Positions 41,990 through 55,845 of a stretch of DNA of 64,000 bases are shown here, piece after piece. The stretch spans positions 14,505,386 through 14,569,385 of the forward strand of contig NC_088306.1 of NCBI RefSeq assembly GCF_032854445.1, given 5' to 3'. This DNA is from Liolophura sinensis. Its lineage: Eukaryota; Mollusca; Polyplacophora; Chitonida; Chitonidae. Both the position numbers and the translations under genes were made by a program. Each line of letters starts with the position of its first letter. Within the stretch, counting starts at the first letter, position 1. Under the pieces are notes generated by a model. That model was not told where the DNA came from and searched no databases. It saw nothing but the letters and a program-made list of their open reading frames with translations.

Positions 41990-42258
41990 GGGGCCTCCAT
42001 GTCTCAGTTGATTAGTGCAGTAGCGCAGCGTAATGACGCAGGAGTCTCTCACCAATGCGGTCGCTGTGGGTTCAAGTCCAGCTCACACTGGCTTCCTCTG
42101 CGGCCATACGTGGAAAGATCTGTTTGCAGCCTGCGGATGGTCGTGGGTTTCCCCCGGGCTGTGCCCGGTTTTTTCCCACCATAATGCTGGCCGCCGTCGT
42201 ATAAGTGAAATATTCTTGAGTAAGGCGTAAACCCCAATCAAATAAATAGATAAATAAA
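41990..42258 (+). mobile_element. tRNA-derived SINE (copy B)
   Basis: Counterpart of 240-508, with a few substitutions (for example CCTCCATGTCTCAGTTGATT). Confidence 0.85.
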
Positions 42259-43509
42259 TTTCCATTACCTTTGTCATTTCTTAAGTGACCATCACATGTG
42301 AAAAATGGTATTGGTTTTAGTAGTCTATTGCCATAACTATCACCATTTTTCAGCGCTTGTTCGCTGAAGAAACATTCCCATTTCTGGTGTTTTTTTTCCT
42401 GTCGAAACATTTCTGTATACATACACGAACAACTGCCGTTTTGGGATGAAAACATGATACGTTTGTTATGCTAAATCCAAATGTACGCCCACAAGACAAA
42501 AATTGATTATTTGTGCTTTATTTATTGGCAGTATATAGTATAAATCTAAACTGTTTCTGAATAATGGCTGTTCTTGTGGTCGTTGTATTTCATTCCATTG
42601 GCTTCTCCCCTCAGAAATCACTGATACATGTACATGTTGGAAACTGGACCCTCGATGAGACTTCAACACTGCACAAATAACTGACGATCGGTAATTCACC
42701 ACAACTGCGGGGAATAGTACATAAGTCTTTGCTGTAACTTCAGTTCCTGAAAACTAACACGTCGTGGAGAGCGTCGCTCACGTAAACTAATTTGGAGGTC
42801 TTTCGATTTTAACAGGACTGTTTGCTTTAAATCCCGCATGTACGCCATAGCTTTCAGGAATTTAGGCGTACAAACGGATCGTCATGCGTGTTTAATACGC
42901 CCAGTTTTAATTTTAGAAGCGTATTATCTCATTTTTAAGCGCATTTACGCCTGGACGCCCCTTATATGTAGCACTGGGGTCAAGGTCAAATAGCAATCCT
43001 GCCGTCTGATAACTTCCACATTCTTTAGTTTCACCATTTTGGCGACTGACAAAGCGCTCGATTGTCGTAAAGTAGGCGTAAATATTATTAGGGGCTGTTA
43101 AATACATGAACGTAGGTTATCTTACATGGTGTAAATCTTTTTCGCTACATACGCTATCACTGGTAATTAAGGTACCGACTGGTATGTGGCATTAACAGTC
43201 ACGATCCTCAAAATGGCGCAGGTGCATTCGATAACCTTTCGTGACACGAAACTAAACGAATATTAAATGAAAGCACGACTCAAGACATAATTTAAATATT
43301 TATTCAATGCATAATCATAACATATAAATCCCAACAAAACAATCACACATCACGAAAGGAAGTTAATATTTGACCATAACACACGGTCTATTTCGTTAAG
43401 ACAAATGACACGTCGTACTTGGGTGAATCTACTTGCAGAAATTTCTTCACATGTTTTCATGCCTCTGTAATTGGCCTCAGGCGATTCTCACCAATAGACC
43501 CACAAAAAA

Positions 43510-43520
43510 TCGTTACTGTG
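43510..43520. other. Empty SINE target site in copy B
   Basis: A single TCGTTACTGTG where copy A has the SINE between two copies of this 11-mer. Confidence 0.95.
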
Positions 43521-44989
43521 CATCAGCATTTAACTCGTGTGCGTTTAACAAATCTATCTAATGTTCTGCGTTAGGCTAGGCGGAAATATCACCGTTTGCA
43601 AGGCAAGAGCGTGCCGATTAAACAAACAAAACTAGTTTGCTTTAAACCATGAAAGTTTGCATTGAACCATGAAAGTTTTGCTAAACCGTACGTACGCGAC
43701 CGCTAAGGGAGTAGTCTCCCTTACTTAGTTAAACACCTAGGCCTATCTGCTAAATAGCTTGCAATAAGATAAAAACATACCATCTCAACATTACACACAA
43801 TAAAGGCAGTTTGGAACGTTATAAATCTTTCAGCGTGAAGGAGGCCTGTCAGGTTACTATTTTGGTGATGTTACAGAACTGAGATATCGGAATTGTTTCT
43901 GTTGACATAACCCAAAACCTCGTGGGGCATGCCTTTTAGTCATACATGCGTTCATGGTACGAGTGACGCGGAATGGTGCTTCCGGTTTCTTTGTAATATG
44001 ACGTATCCCAAAAGCTGGCATACAGAATTAACATCCACATCGGGAAAATACGGCTGCTACTGTTTAGATCTGTTTCTCTATTCTGACTAAATGACTATTG
44101 TTATCTTTTTCATTTGCTGCCTTTTTCCTTTTAACGGACGCCTTGAACCATATCCCCTCAAATTTCTTGAATAGGAGGAATTTGGCGTAACATCTAAGTT
44201 GGCGATCCAAATACAAAATCTCCCAAATGCCGTAACAAAGTGCAGGTTCAATTCTGAGCACTGGCAGATTTTCTAGGATCCCCGTAAATGTAAATGTCCA
44301 TTTCCAGCGGCACTCATCCTAATCCCCCTTAAATCATAATTGAGATGTAATTCATTTTCAAGATTCCCGACCTCCATACATGATAGTAAGTGACATCTTT
44401 CAGTATATTAACTATTAAAGTTCATATTTCAGCGGACAATAACAGCGTTTTCACTGTTTCGTCAGATAGTTTTATAATACAATCCTATGTTAGGCAGATG
44501 TAACTTTTTCAATAACTCTTATGTTGATTTTGCTCCTTTGGCAATAACATCATATTTTTTGCGATAATGTATTTGCCGTTGTTATGAAATTTGATGGCCG
44601 AGTATTTTTAACTGTCGATAGTTTTTATCTCTTGGGTCTTGAAATAAAACGGTAGATCATGGTGTTCGTCTATTCTTAAGATAACAAAGTTTGTTTTGTC
44701 TGTCATTTCCTCATGTATGATTCACAATACACGGTTTAAATCTTTTCGGTAGTGTTTTCATCTCTTTCACAGGCCAGACCTGAAAAACTGTATCATCAGC
44801 TTAAACTAATATGTCAGCTGAATGTTGACAAAAATATCATTACTTTGAATAACAAAAACGTTCGCTGTGAATTTAGACAGGAAATCTAAATCGTTTGTAT
44901 ATGAGGTAGGCTTAATACAAAAACGTATACCCGCGCAACACGATGCTATAACTCGCAACACGCTGCTATAACTCGCAACACGCAGGTGG

Positions 44990-45380
44990 AGCTTTACATT
45001 GTTTTAATGTGATTGTATGTTAAATGTTATGGCAACACAGCATTTGTAGTCTTTCTAGACTTGTGACGTCTAATGAATTCCAATTAACATCACTGTATAT
45101 TTTGTCTGAGTCTATCCCATGTAAACTTTGGGTGTGGCTTACCTGATCAGTTTTCTCTGAAATCCTAGTTCTGTTTGGGCCTTGTGTCTAGGGACGTGTG
45201 AGTTACTAATAGGCCTATGTTTATGCATTTACATGAACAGATGGAGTGGGGCCCTGACTGGGGTAAACTGACAAGATGTCGTGTTTCACCGGTTGCATGT
45301 GACAATTTGCCAGCCACCACACTGTCGTCGCTGCTCTGGTTTCAGTCTTTATGTTCCGTGTCTTCAATTATGGTTCAATA
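44990..45380 (+). repeat. F1 dispersed repeat (copy B)
   Basis: Counterpart of 3500-3895. Confidence 0.75.
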
Positions 45381-46917
45381 TTATAGCAATAACTGTCAAG
45401 ACGCACTGGGGATATATATCGCTCTGGTTAATTCTGGTGACTTTAAACGATCGACTACGCTCGTGTTGCCACATGTCGGCATGACTAGTGTAACCTTCGT
45501 TGAAGGCCTGCACTTGTCTTCCACAAAGAGGCTGTGCATACCATATCACGTGAGAAAGCTGGTCAGTAACTTGTCAAACGTCGGTGGTTTATGTCGAGCA
45601 CTAAGATGACCGCCATCGTATATGTAAAATTACTTATGGCGTATGGCGTTATGTGCGGTAATATGTACACCATTTAAAGACATGATTTAAAAAGATCTGT
45701 GTAAAGTGATGTTAATTGTAATTTATTAGGCGCAATTTAGTAGACGTGGCATTCAGAATTTTGAAGTGCACATATCACATGGAGTAAAAACAATCTTCAT
45801 CATATGCAGAATAAAGATTTTTTTGGATGTAGGTAATTACGTGCTAAAACAACAGCACAGATTAACACTTGCTGATCTCTAGCCATTTTTCATATAAATC
45901 TATAGGTGTCAAAATGAGATGCCTAAATTATAATGTGCAGCAATCTAGAATTAACCAAATAGGCATCCAAAACCTGTGGTATTTGGAAATCCCAGAGTTC
46001 AGAGAAGTGCCACTGAAAATTATCTTCCACAAAATCACTTGGAACGACTGATATGACAATATCATTATCAGAAGTTTCTAATAACGTTGGTAGAGTGCCC
46101 ATGAGAGGTCAGAAAATAGGAAATGCTAAAAGTTTTGCATGTTCTAGCCTACAACAGTGTCTTAAAATTTACTTAGAAACTATTGGAATGGATTTATGTA
46201 GTGGTTTGTGGTTTGTTATACGTACTTGGGATTTATTTTGATGAGTTGACTATTACACTGTGTACAAAGAAAGATACAGTCGAGCACAAATTGGCAGATT
46301 TCTGACAAATGTCACTCTTACATTCTGATTTGACTGCAGAGCAAGTAATGCTCTTTCTTCTTAAATTATTTTCAACGACATGACAGAATGGCGGTCATCA
46401 AAGGCATCAAGGGCTATAACACAGATTGATGAGAAAGTCAAGGGTTGTCTTATCAGATAAGAAAAATGGGTTTCCAGTAGGTTGAGGCTCTTGGATGTTA
46501 CGCTTGTATCTAACACAGCTAATCAGGGTAACCTACTGCGCTCGCTCCCTATAGGTTAATCCTATTTTATATTCCGCTAGCTTCATATGGATCAATAATT
46601 TTGACGTTTTTTTAGATCGATAGGTCTTTGTGGAGCTTTCCCAATCTTCATAGCAAAAGAGCGGCGCAGACGAATTGACTGATAATGTCAATTAGAAGAA
46701 AGGCAAGGGATTTGTTTATCCTGCTCACCTTTCATCTACCCTTATAGATCCTCTGTGATCCAGAAACGATGGAGAAAAATGGCCAGAGCTCGACGTCTTC
46801 CCCTCTAAACACGAATAATGACTGATCTCTTCCGTTTCATGAGTGAATGTCTTCAGATATGTATTTGTTTCATTTTCCACATCTAGTATATTACCATCTC
46901 ATTTGCATGACGTATTT

Positions 46918-47142
46918 CGCGGCTTCCGTAGATGAGGTAAATAGTGTGCGCGTCTCATCAGCACGGTCACCATGACCCCATATTGGCTTCATCTCTGGTC
47001 GTACGTGGGAACCTGCTGATGGTTGTAGGTTTCCCCAGGGCTCTGCCCGGTTTGCTCCCACCATAATTCTGGCAACCGTCGTGTAAGTGAAATACACTTG
47101 ACTACGGCTTAAACACTAATCAAATAAATAAATAAATAAATA
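46918..47142 (+). mobile_element. Diverged SINE (copy B)
   Basis: Counterpart of 5432-5662, with a shorter AAAT-repeat tail. Confidence 0.75.
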
Positions 47143-48404
47143 GAGGGCTGTTATTGCTTTGTGTCATACTACCTTAACTTTTTGATTCTTGTGTCAATTT
47201 ATACTATGCAATGTTCATGGCTGAGAATAATTCCGATTTTGCAAGGAAAGTTCTTATTTCAATGTTTCATGCAGTATATGTGTGAAAAATTTGCATCCAT
47301 TTTCTTAGTGTGACTCTCTATAATGATTGCCATTTTTACTTACAACTATGGAACTTAAACAGCAAAAGAACGAAAATAAATAATTCAACAAAATATTGAA
47401 CATTAACCTGGGGTTTTTTAATTTGTATTATCATACATTTATCAAAAGGGCTATACGAAGTTTGCACAGATATTTACTGGGAAAAGTTGTATGTAATACA
47501 AACAGAAAAGCAGTACATTTACATGGTGAATTCAGTTGCTTGAGGTTGAGCGAATGGTCGTGTGTTTCTCCCGTTTTTCGTCTACCCGGGTTGCTAGAGG
47601 AAATATTTTAAAATATTCTACAGCTCTCAAATCAAATAAATAAATATTTAAGGTTGAAATAAAAATTACTACACAGAGTTGTTGTGATGTTTACTCTGTC
47701 GCTTTGAGAATATTTTCTTGGGTCGAGTACTGCCTGTCAGCGATTCGTGGCACCTTGATCAACCTAAGCACATGCTAATGTAGGGAAAGACAACTCCATC
47801 AGAACCGCCCCATATAGTAAAATGGACGAGAGATTAACGACTTCTGTAGAAAATTATTCTTTAGCTCTGCCTGTTCTTCACGCCAAAAGAGAGAAAGATA
47901 TGCAGTAAAAACAAACAAAATTGGGGAGTTAACTTAGATGTAGCGTATCTTTGGTTAAACATTACTCAAAGCAAAGGCACAATACAAATGCCTATTTTCA
48001 ATAAAGCTATGTCTTGTGCTGTTCGTCGCACCACAAAAGACCAGTGGATAGTCAGTAACCTATGATCGTTGGCCGTGGATGTCAAGCAACAGTTTTAAAG
48101 GTATACGCAGTTATTGTTTTAGGATCTCGTCTTCCTTACGGACTATAAAACTGTCGCTATAGACACCCAGGCCAGGAGCATTATTTCTTAAATCCATTAA
48201 TCATGTAATCTCAGGTTACAAATGAATTATACCGATACTTTACAACATCATCTAATGTATTAGATTCTATTATGTTACTCTCGTCTAAACGTTAAATGTG
48301 GGGTATAAGTGTTTGAATAAGGAGAAACTCGAGTCATATCAACACTTTCACATCCATACTAAGCGGCAGCGTAATTATTCTAAGTAACAATGTCCATGCT
48401 CTAA

Positions 48405-48685
48405 TATTGTATATGTTGTAGATATGTATGTCTAAATGAATGTGTACACAAGGGTATGTCCATTATTTGTGCTGTGTGATATATACTGTGTATGTATAGG
48501 CGGGTTTGTGTGTAGAACATTTGTATGTGTTTTTGGACGTGTGTGTGTATTTGTGTACATATATTTTTATGTGTGTATACACGAATGAGTGCACGTGTGT
48601 CATACATACATTCACACACGTCTATGTATATATAACTGTGATGTACAAGTGTGTCTATATACATACGTATATATATATTTATGCA
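48405..48685. repeat. TG/TA-rich tract (copy B)
   Basis: Counterpart of 6925-7210; lacks the GCATGCATGTGTT stretch found in copy A near 6992. Confidence 0.85.
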
Positions 48686-49020
48686 TGAGTGGGACCGCTG
48701 GGGAAACCTGTCCCAATGAATGTACTAATGGGATGGCTGTAACTCTGCTCAAATCTGTTCAGCTGTTAAATCTACATGTATATATAGTTTATAGCTCTGC
48801 ACCGTTAACTACATTTTGTATCTATGTTGTAGATAGTGATCTTGGGGCTCAATCAGTGAGGAGAAAAGGTAGGCACGTGGTAACCCAGTTTAACACAATC
48901 AGTGTATTTCTATATTCTGGGTAATGATCTCCAGAGTTGGTATGTTTGATTACAGGACTTTAAAAATTAGATTTAAGAATTCAAATTTAAAATTTGTTAT
49001 CCTAGATGTCCTCTTAAAAT

Positions 49021-50835
49021 GTGTTTCGACAACATATAATGCCCATTCACTTTTACCTTAAGCAATCACTCTTGTTATATCTTAGCGAACTTCCCTTTCT
49101 ACTCGTCATAAACATAACGTTAATCTTATCAGGTGATGTCGAGATCAACCGAGGTCCCACCTCTCTGTTGTACACATGTGGACTCAAACAAAAAATTGAT
49201 CATATATACCACAATCTTGCTTGTTTTGATATACCTGCTGTTACGGAGAGCCGCTTGAACAACCAAATTAAAGCGAAATTCTCCTACCAGGTTATCGCCC
49301 ACCCCCTTTCCGTAATGACGGAAATCAAGCAGGGGCGGTATATGTCTACATATGTCCGACAAACATGCAGTGAACAGAAGAGATTGGTACGAGGTGAGTA
49401 CAACAGCAAAAATCTAGAGATTATATGGTTACAAATTGACGGGAATATAGATACTTTGTTAGGAGTTATATACCGACAACCCCCCCCCCCCCCCCCCCCC
49501 GCAATTCTCTGGTTGCCTTATGGCAAGAAATTGTAAACAGCATTGAAATGGTCTACGATCAAAATATTTTTTAAAATATAGCTATAATGGGTGATCTGAA
49601 CGATGTTCAAGTTTTGGTATGAAATAATTACTTCCACGCCCTAACCGTCCAGCATCAAAAAGCCTTTTAAACCGAATAATATTTAGTTGCCAGTCGCTAG
49701 TTTCGGATTATGGAGTCTATTCAAATTTTGGTAGCGATCACGGCCCGGTTTACGCGAATAATAGTTTATTTTAAACCAAAAGACAATATAAACGACTGAT
49801 ATGGAATTACGAAGAAGCAAACTGAGAAACGTTCAGGGACTTGTTAGGAACATGTGACTGGATCGACTTAAGTGAAGCATTTAATGTGGATAAATGGAGC
49901 TCTATCATTACAAAAAATATCACTGACGGCGAAAAAGTCGTTTCCCAACAAGGTAGTTGTTATTAACAACCCGTGACACACTATGAATTACCGCCCTGAT
50001 TAAACAGCATATGGGGATTCACCATAAGGAAAAATTACTTTAGAAATCGATTATACTGCATACAGAAAACAAAGAAACTACGTTACTACTTTAATTAGGC
50101 AAGCTAATGATAACCATACAACTAATATTACCAATAAAATAACTACAAATAAAGTTAATAATAAAGAATGGTGGAAAATTGCTAAATCTTTCCTCAAATT
50201 ATCAAATTCATCATTTTCAGATATTCCACCCATTTTTGATGGCAGATATGATGAATATGATACAAAGGCAAAGACTCAAGACAGAGAGAAGTTGTCGGCG
50301 GTCGTGAATCTGAGACCGAGACGATAAATTCCGGGGTACCACAAGGTTCTGCTCTTGAACCTTTATTAATTCTATTATTTATAAATGACTTTTACCTTCC
50401 CATATCGTAAATAATATTAAGCCCTTTGCAGGCGACACTACCTTATATGTTGCGTCAGATGACCCGTATTCAAATATTGTTCACCAATCTTTGGTTAAAG
50501 ATATATCCAATATTGAATCGTTGTCATCTAATTGGTTGGTAAATTTTAACCCGAAAAAACTAAATCTCTCCTCCAGACGCCAAACACCTTCATGTCCTCA
50601 GCTGACTTTTCAAAGTCAGCTGAGCTAAGCTAAGTACATAAATATCTCGAAGCCATTTTCAATACCCTACCTGGCACAACCATATCGACAATCTCATTAA
50701 TATAAGCTCTTCTTACAGGATTAAAATATATACAGAATAGAAAATCTTTGACTATTATGTACACTAGTTTTATACGACCAGTCCTAAGACCAGCAGGTGT
50801 CGTCTGGGACAACTAGAAAAATATCGGCTAGAAAA
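49021..50835 (+). pseudogene. Dead non-LTR retrotransposon, endonuclease plus RT (copy B)
   Basis: Counterpart of 7552-9362 with the same breaks. The 2A-like GDVEINRGP, TESRL, GVIYRQP, SDHGPVYA and GVPQGS motifs are readable in separate frames. Here the histidine-cysteine pair of the endonuclease SDHCP motif reads SDHGP, and the catalytic box reads PFAGDTTLYV, still lacking one aspartate. A fold-back mutation at 50,597-50,630 replaced about 14 bases of copy A sequence. Confidence 0.8.
50597..50624. repeat. Perfect 13-bp hairpin unique to copy B
   Basis: Arms CTCAGCTGACTTT (50,597-50,609) and AAAGTCAGCTGAG (50,612-50,624) with a 2-base loop. Copy A has only the inner ACTTT/AAAGT pairing at the same place. 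Confidence 0.93.
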
Positions 50836-51033
50836 ATTCTGTAAGATCATATTCCTCCCAGAACAGCAGCCCGAAACCCGTATTCTGTAAGATCAACAGA
50901 TCACATTCTTCTTAGAACAGCAGCCCGAAACCAGTACTCTGTAAGATCATCACATCACATTCCTCTCAGAACAGCAGCCCGAAACCCATATTCTGTAAGA
51001 TCATCAGATCATATTCCTCTCAGAAAATTTCCA
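50836..51033 (+). repeat. 54-bp tandem repeat (copy B)
   Basis: Counterpart of 9363-9560 with the same unit structure and the same TAG in the second unit. Confidence 0.85.
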
Positions 51034-51041
51034 GTCCAACT

Positions 51042-51704
51042 ATGAAACGTGTAAATTCAAAAGAAAATCTTCAAAACATGGGCGTGGAGTACATCAATAT
51101 CTCACTTCTGGACGAAATTATCAAGAAAAAAGTGGACGACAGGTTTGAGCACTTTTTCAATTCTGCTTTGAAACCAATACTCGAAGTGATCAAAGTTATG
51201 CAGAGTAAAATCAATGACCTGAAATGTGCCGTAGAGGATTTGGCTGCTCAAGACAAAGTCATAGAATCCTACCAAGCAAAGTTCGACTCAATAACGAGGG
51301 ACAGTAATATGCTCAAAACGGAGAAAGCGAAGGCTCTTGAAGAACTGCGTGGATTTCACCAGCATAATTTAGCCGTACGCGTTCAATTTGACAAACTAAA
51401 CCGTAAAGTGATAGAGGTTGAAGCGAGATCGCGCGGCCACAACCTGATCTTCAGCGTGATAGAAGAAAAGCAGGGAAAAAATTGTGACCACACTATCAGA
51501 ATATTTATTGAAAAGGAAATGAGGTTTGGCCGGGAAGAAACAAACAACATCAACTTCCAACGAATACACAGATTAGATCGGAGGAAGCCAGGAATTAAAT
51601 GCTCCATTACTGCAGCGTTTGTCCACTACCCCCAAAGAGAAGCAGCTCGCTCTTGTGCACGTAATCTTGCCGATAAACCACAAAAACTTTCCATGGGAAA
51701 TTAG
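51042..51704 (+). pseudogene. LINE-2 ORF1 protein (copy B)
   Basis: Counterpart of 9569-10,231: 220 codons, coiled-coil N-terminus and RRM-like domain with RGHNLIFSVIEE. It differs from copy A at two amino acids (D to E before ARSRGHN, V to A in REA(V/A)RSCARN) and has the same frameshifted C-terminus. Confidence 0.7.
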
Positions 51705-52017
51705 AGAAGCCAGAAAACAACTCCTGCCAGAATTGAAAAAGAGGAAATAAGAGGCCAACAAGATTCAATTGTTTACCCTCCGCAGCTTGTATGTGACGGA
51801 CGGGTGGTAAGCGAGATTCCCGTCCTGCGAGGCAGTACTAACATGTAGCTAGCACGCCAACGACCTTGCCAGTACAGGTGAGTGGTACACCTAAACCAGT
51901 ATTATATGATTCATTATTAGATAACAACGGAGAGGAAGCCAAACCTTGTGTTACTGAAAACCCGAACAAAAGCAATCGCATGCACAAAATTCCTTGAAGC
52001 AAAACAAGTTAAAAAGT

Positions 52018-52852
52018 TATATTGTGCTTTTATTGGCCTCAGCAAAGCCTTCGATTAAGTTTGGAGGGACAGACTGTGATTTACACTTACTAAGCAATTG
52101 TATAAGAAGTAAAATTTTTGATGTGACTTTATTAACGTACAATGACAGTAAATAATGTGTACAAGTTAATAACCATAAATCTTTCACCATTGTTATTTTC
52201 TACATTTTCCAATGATTTGAATACCTACCTGGAAGGCAAAGGGTGTAATTGAATTTGTGTATTCAATTATAGGTAAAACAGCTTAAAAACAATAAGTCTG
52301 GAGGTGTTGACAATGTAGTTCATGAATACATTAAGGAAACATTCCCAATCATGAAAGATATATGTCTGAGTGTTTTTTTTAATATGATCTTAGATACTGC
52401 ATGTGTACCTGTAGACTGGTGCACGGGTATAATTAAGCCTATTTTCAAGAATAAGGGTGACCCTATGAATGCGGCTAATTACCACCCAATCACTCTTCAA
52501 GGCAGTATGGGCAACTTCGGTACAGCTATTTTAAATAAATGACTCCCAGTGTATCTTTAGTCTAATTATCTTCTGTCTGCTAGTCAGACAGGATTTTAAA
52601 ACAGTTTTTCTACAATGGATCAAATTTTAAATGTAATTTATCCAAAAAAGAAAGACAGAAAGACACAAGTTATATTGTGCTTTTATTGGCCTCAGCAAAG
52701 CCTTCGATTAAGTTTGGAGGGACAGACTGTGATTTACACTTACTAAGCAATTGTATAAGAAGTAAAATTTTTGATGTGACTTTATTAATGTACAATGACA
52801 GTAAATAATGTGTACAAGTTAATAACCATAAATCTTTCACCATTGTTATTTT
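52018..52852 (+). repeat. Complex templated insertion, only in copy B
   Basis: Replaces 11 bases of copy A (10,545-10,555). Segment one, 52,018-52,262, copies sequence equivalent to A 11,934-12,178. Filler TCAATT is at 52,263-52,268. Segment two, 52,269-52,852, copies sequence equivalent to A 11,530-12,115, including the RT-like frame at 52,351-52,542. Both segments share copy-B-specific variants with the original at 53,827-54,416 (for example TGTTTTTTTTAATATG), so they were made inside copy B. The net gain of 824 bp equals the offset change seen. Confidence 0.93.
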
Positions 52853-53035
52853 GAAACCTGACAGAGCCCGGGGCAAACCCACGACCATCCGCAGGTTGCT
52901 GTCAGACCTTCCCACGTACGATCGGAGAGAAAGCCAACATGAGCTGGACTTGAACTCACATCGACAACATTGGTGAGAGACTCCTGGGTCATTATGCTGC
53001 GCTAACGTGCTAACCAACTGAGCCACGGAGGCCCC
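52853..53035 (-). mobile_element. SINE head and body (copy B)
   Basis: Counterpart of 10,556-10,738; directly adjoins the complex insertion. Confidence 0.8.
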
Positions 53036-53135
53036 TTACTTAAAATGCCACTAACAAATTTGGTGCAACAGTAGATTAAACTATATCTACTTAAAGATTA
53101 TCATGACTTCTGAAGTACGTGAATTTTGTTCTTAG

Positions 53136-55845
53136 ATGTCCATTATCCTGTCACCTTTAGTCTCCAATGCCGGGTACAATGTGACGCAAGCAACACACAT
53201 ACAAACCTCAAAACAATTGGAAACAAACCACGAAGATGGAACAACGACAAAAAATCCATATCTAGAGAACATTAACAAAAGTAAAATATGTGATGTATTA
53301 AGTACTTTATGCGATCTGAATGACAAAGGTCGAGAAAATATCACAAAATAGCAAACAATATAGAACACATCCTTGTTGAGCCAGCGTTAGGGAGCTTGGA
53401 AGTCGGAGCAGTACAAACATACACAAAGAACACCTTATGCAAGTCGAAAAAAACATGGGTTGACTAGGAATGTATAGAAAAAGGGCCGAATATAACGCTG
53501 CTAAAAGAAAACACAGAAAGCACAGAATATAAGAAAACAAAGACCTGTTAGGCACGATTAGCAAACCTGGCAAACGACAAGGACAAAACATAGAAAGATA
53601 TAGGTATGTCCAGAAAAGTAGTCCAAAGGCGTTTTAGAATTACATTAACAAATTCCATGACAAATGTGAAGAAACTGTGCTTCCTTTGGATAAAGCCTGT
53701 ACTCACGTCAGGGATGTTAACAGCGATGCACCTCGAGAAGCAAGGTTGTATGGGCAGGCATATTACTAAACAGCGGGGTAAACATTGCTCCTCTGAATAA
53801 GAAGATTGCCCTTGCGGAATGAACGCATAGGTAAAACAGCTTAAAAACAATCAAAGTCTGGAGGTGTTGACAATGTAGTTCATGAATACATTAAGGAAAC
53901 ATTCCCAATCATGAAAGATATATGTCTGAGTGTTTTTTTTAATATGATCTTAGATACTGCATGTGTACCTGTAGACTGGTGCACGGGTATAATTAAGCCT
54001 ATTTTCAAGAATAAGGGTGACCCTATGAATGCGGCTAATTACCACCCCATCACTCTTCAAGGCAGTATGGGCAACTTCGGTACAGCTATTTTAAATAAAT
54101 GACTCCCAGTGTATCTTTAGTCTAATTATCTTCTGTCTGCTAGTCAGACAGGATTTTAAGAAAGTTTTTCTACAATGGATCAAATTTTAAATGTAATTTA
54201 TCCAAAAAAGAAAGACAGAAAGACACAAGTTATATTGTGCTTTTATTGGCCTCAGCAAAGCCTTCGATTAAGTTTGGAGGGACAGACTGTGATTTACACT
54301 TACTAAGCAATTGTATAAGAAGTAAAATTTTTGATGTGACTTTATTAATGTACAATGACAGTAAATAATGTGTACAAGTTAATAACCATAAATCTTTCAC
54401 CATTGTTATTTTCTACATTTTCCAATGATTTGAATACCTACCTGGAAGGCAAAGGGTGTAATTGAATTTGTGTATAAAAATATTTAATCTACTGTATGCA
54501 GATGATACTGTGATAATGGCAATTTCACGATATAAACTTCAAAATATGTTAAATGCCTGTGACGAATATTGCACATATTGTCAGCTAGAAATAAATGTCG
54601 AAAAATTCCAAAGTTAATTTTGAAAGTAGAAATTAGCGAAATGAGCACTTTGTATGTTGTGGAAATCAAATTAGTGTGGTTTATCATTTTAAGGGTCTTG
54701 GGTTATTTTTAAGTTAAAATAAAAAATTTAGTTATGCAATGAAAAAGAATGTTGAACAAGGAACAAAGGCGATGTATTGATTTCTACAAAGAACTGGTAA
54801 CCTTGATCTCAACATTGAATGTATCTTAGAATTATTTGACCAGACAGCTATGCCTGTCCTCTTGCAAGGATGCGAAATACTGGGAGTGGGCAATGTAAGA
54901 GCGATTGAGGCGTGTGATCTCAAATTTTTAAATATATCCTCAGGCTGAGAAATTCAACTCTATCAGTCATGGTGGGTTTCCCCGTGGGCTCTGCCCAGTT
55001 TTCTCCCACCACAATGCTGGCCCCCTTCGTATAAGTGAAATATTCTTGAGTGCGACGTAAAACACCAATCAAATAAATAAATAAATAAATCAGTCATGGT
55101 GTATGGAGAAACAGGAAGACCTCCTAACTCAGTTATAATCAGAATTGTTGATTATTGGATGAAATTACTACAATGTACTGTAAACAATAATGCTAGTCAC
55201 CTACTACATTTTCTTTCTGGATATACAGAAAACTTTACTTGGCTGAGAAATGTTAAAAACAATCTAGATAAAATCAGGATGTCTAATGTGTATAGGACAC
55301 CGACCCTGTTTAACACTGGATGGGTTGCTGTTGCAACTAAGCGAAGACCAACTGGTCATTATATTCAACGCTGGTTTGTAGAATTCTGTGCTTCAAGCAA
55401 GGGTGCTTTTAGCGCACTATAAAATCTACTTTTACAAGTGAAAAGTAACACAGGGTTTTACCAAATACACTTATGTACAAAATGTTACAGTTCAGCGAAT
55501 ATGATCATTATGTACCGATATAAATGGGCAGATGGTATAAGGTACCACGGTCTGAAAGACTACGTTGCTTTTGCCAGATGACTGTTGGTGATGAATATCA
55601 CCTCATATTTGATTGTATTAAATACGCAAATGTCCGCCAGAAACTCATCCCGATGTATTTTAGGAAATCCTGCATATTGGACGCCCCTACATCTTTGAAA
55701 ATGGAAATACATGTATCATGAGTAACCTTGCCAAGTTTATTAGTAAAATATGGCACGATTGCAAGGAAACCTATAGATAATGTTACCCGTTATATAATAA
55801 TTACAGTATCTCTGTATATGCTTCCATGCCAAATAAAGTTTATAT
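53136..55845 (+). pseudogene. Dead LINE-2 reverse transcriptase (copy B)
   Basis: Counterpart of 10,839-13,544. RT start at 53,911-54,102 (stop after GTAILNK where copy A reads on for six codons), YADD at 54,495-54,506, GETGRPP at 55,096 onward and the C-terminal Cys/His segment in the frame 55,524-55,721. Most inactivating changes are shared with copy A. Confidence 0.8.
54974..55088 (+). mobile_element. 5'-truncated SINE in LINE-2 (copy B)
   Basis: Counterpart of 12,677-12,787, with the target duplication ATCAGTCATGGT at 54,962-54,973 and 55,089-55,100. Confidence 0.92.
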
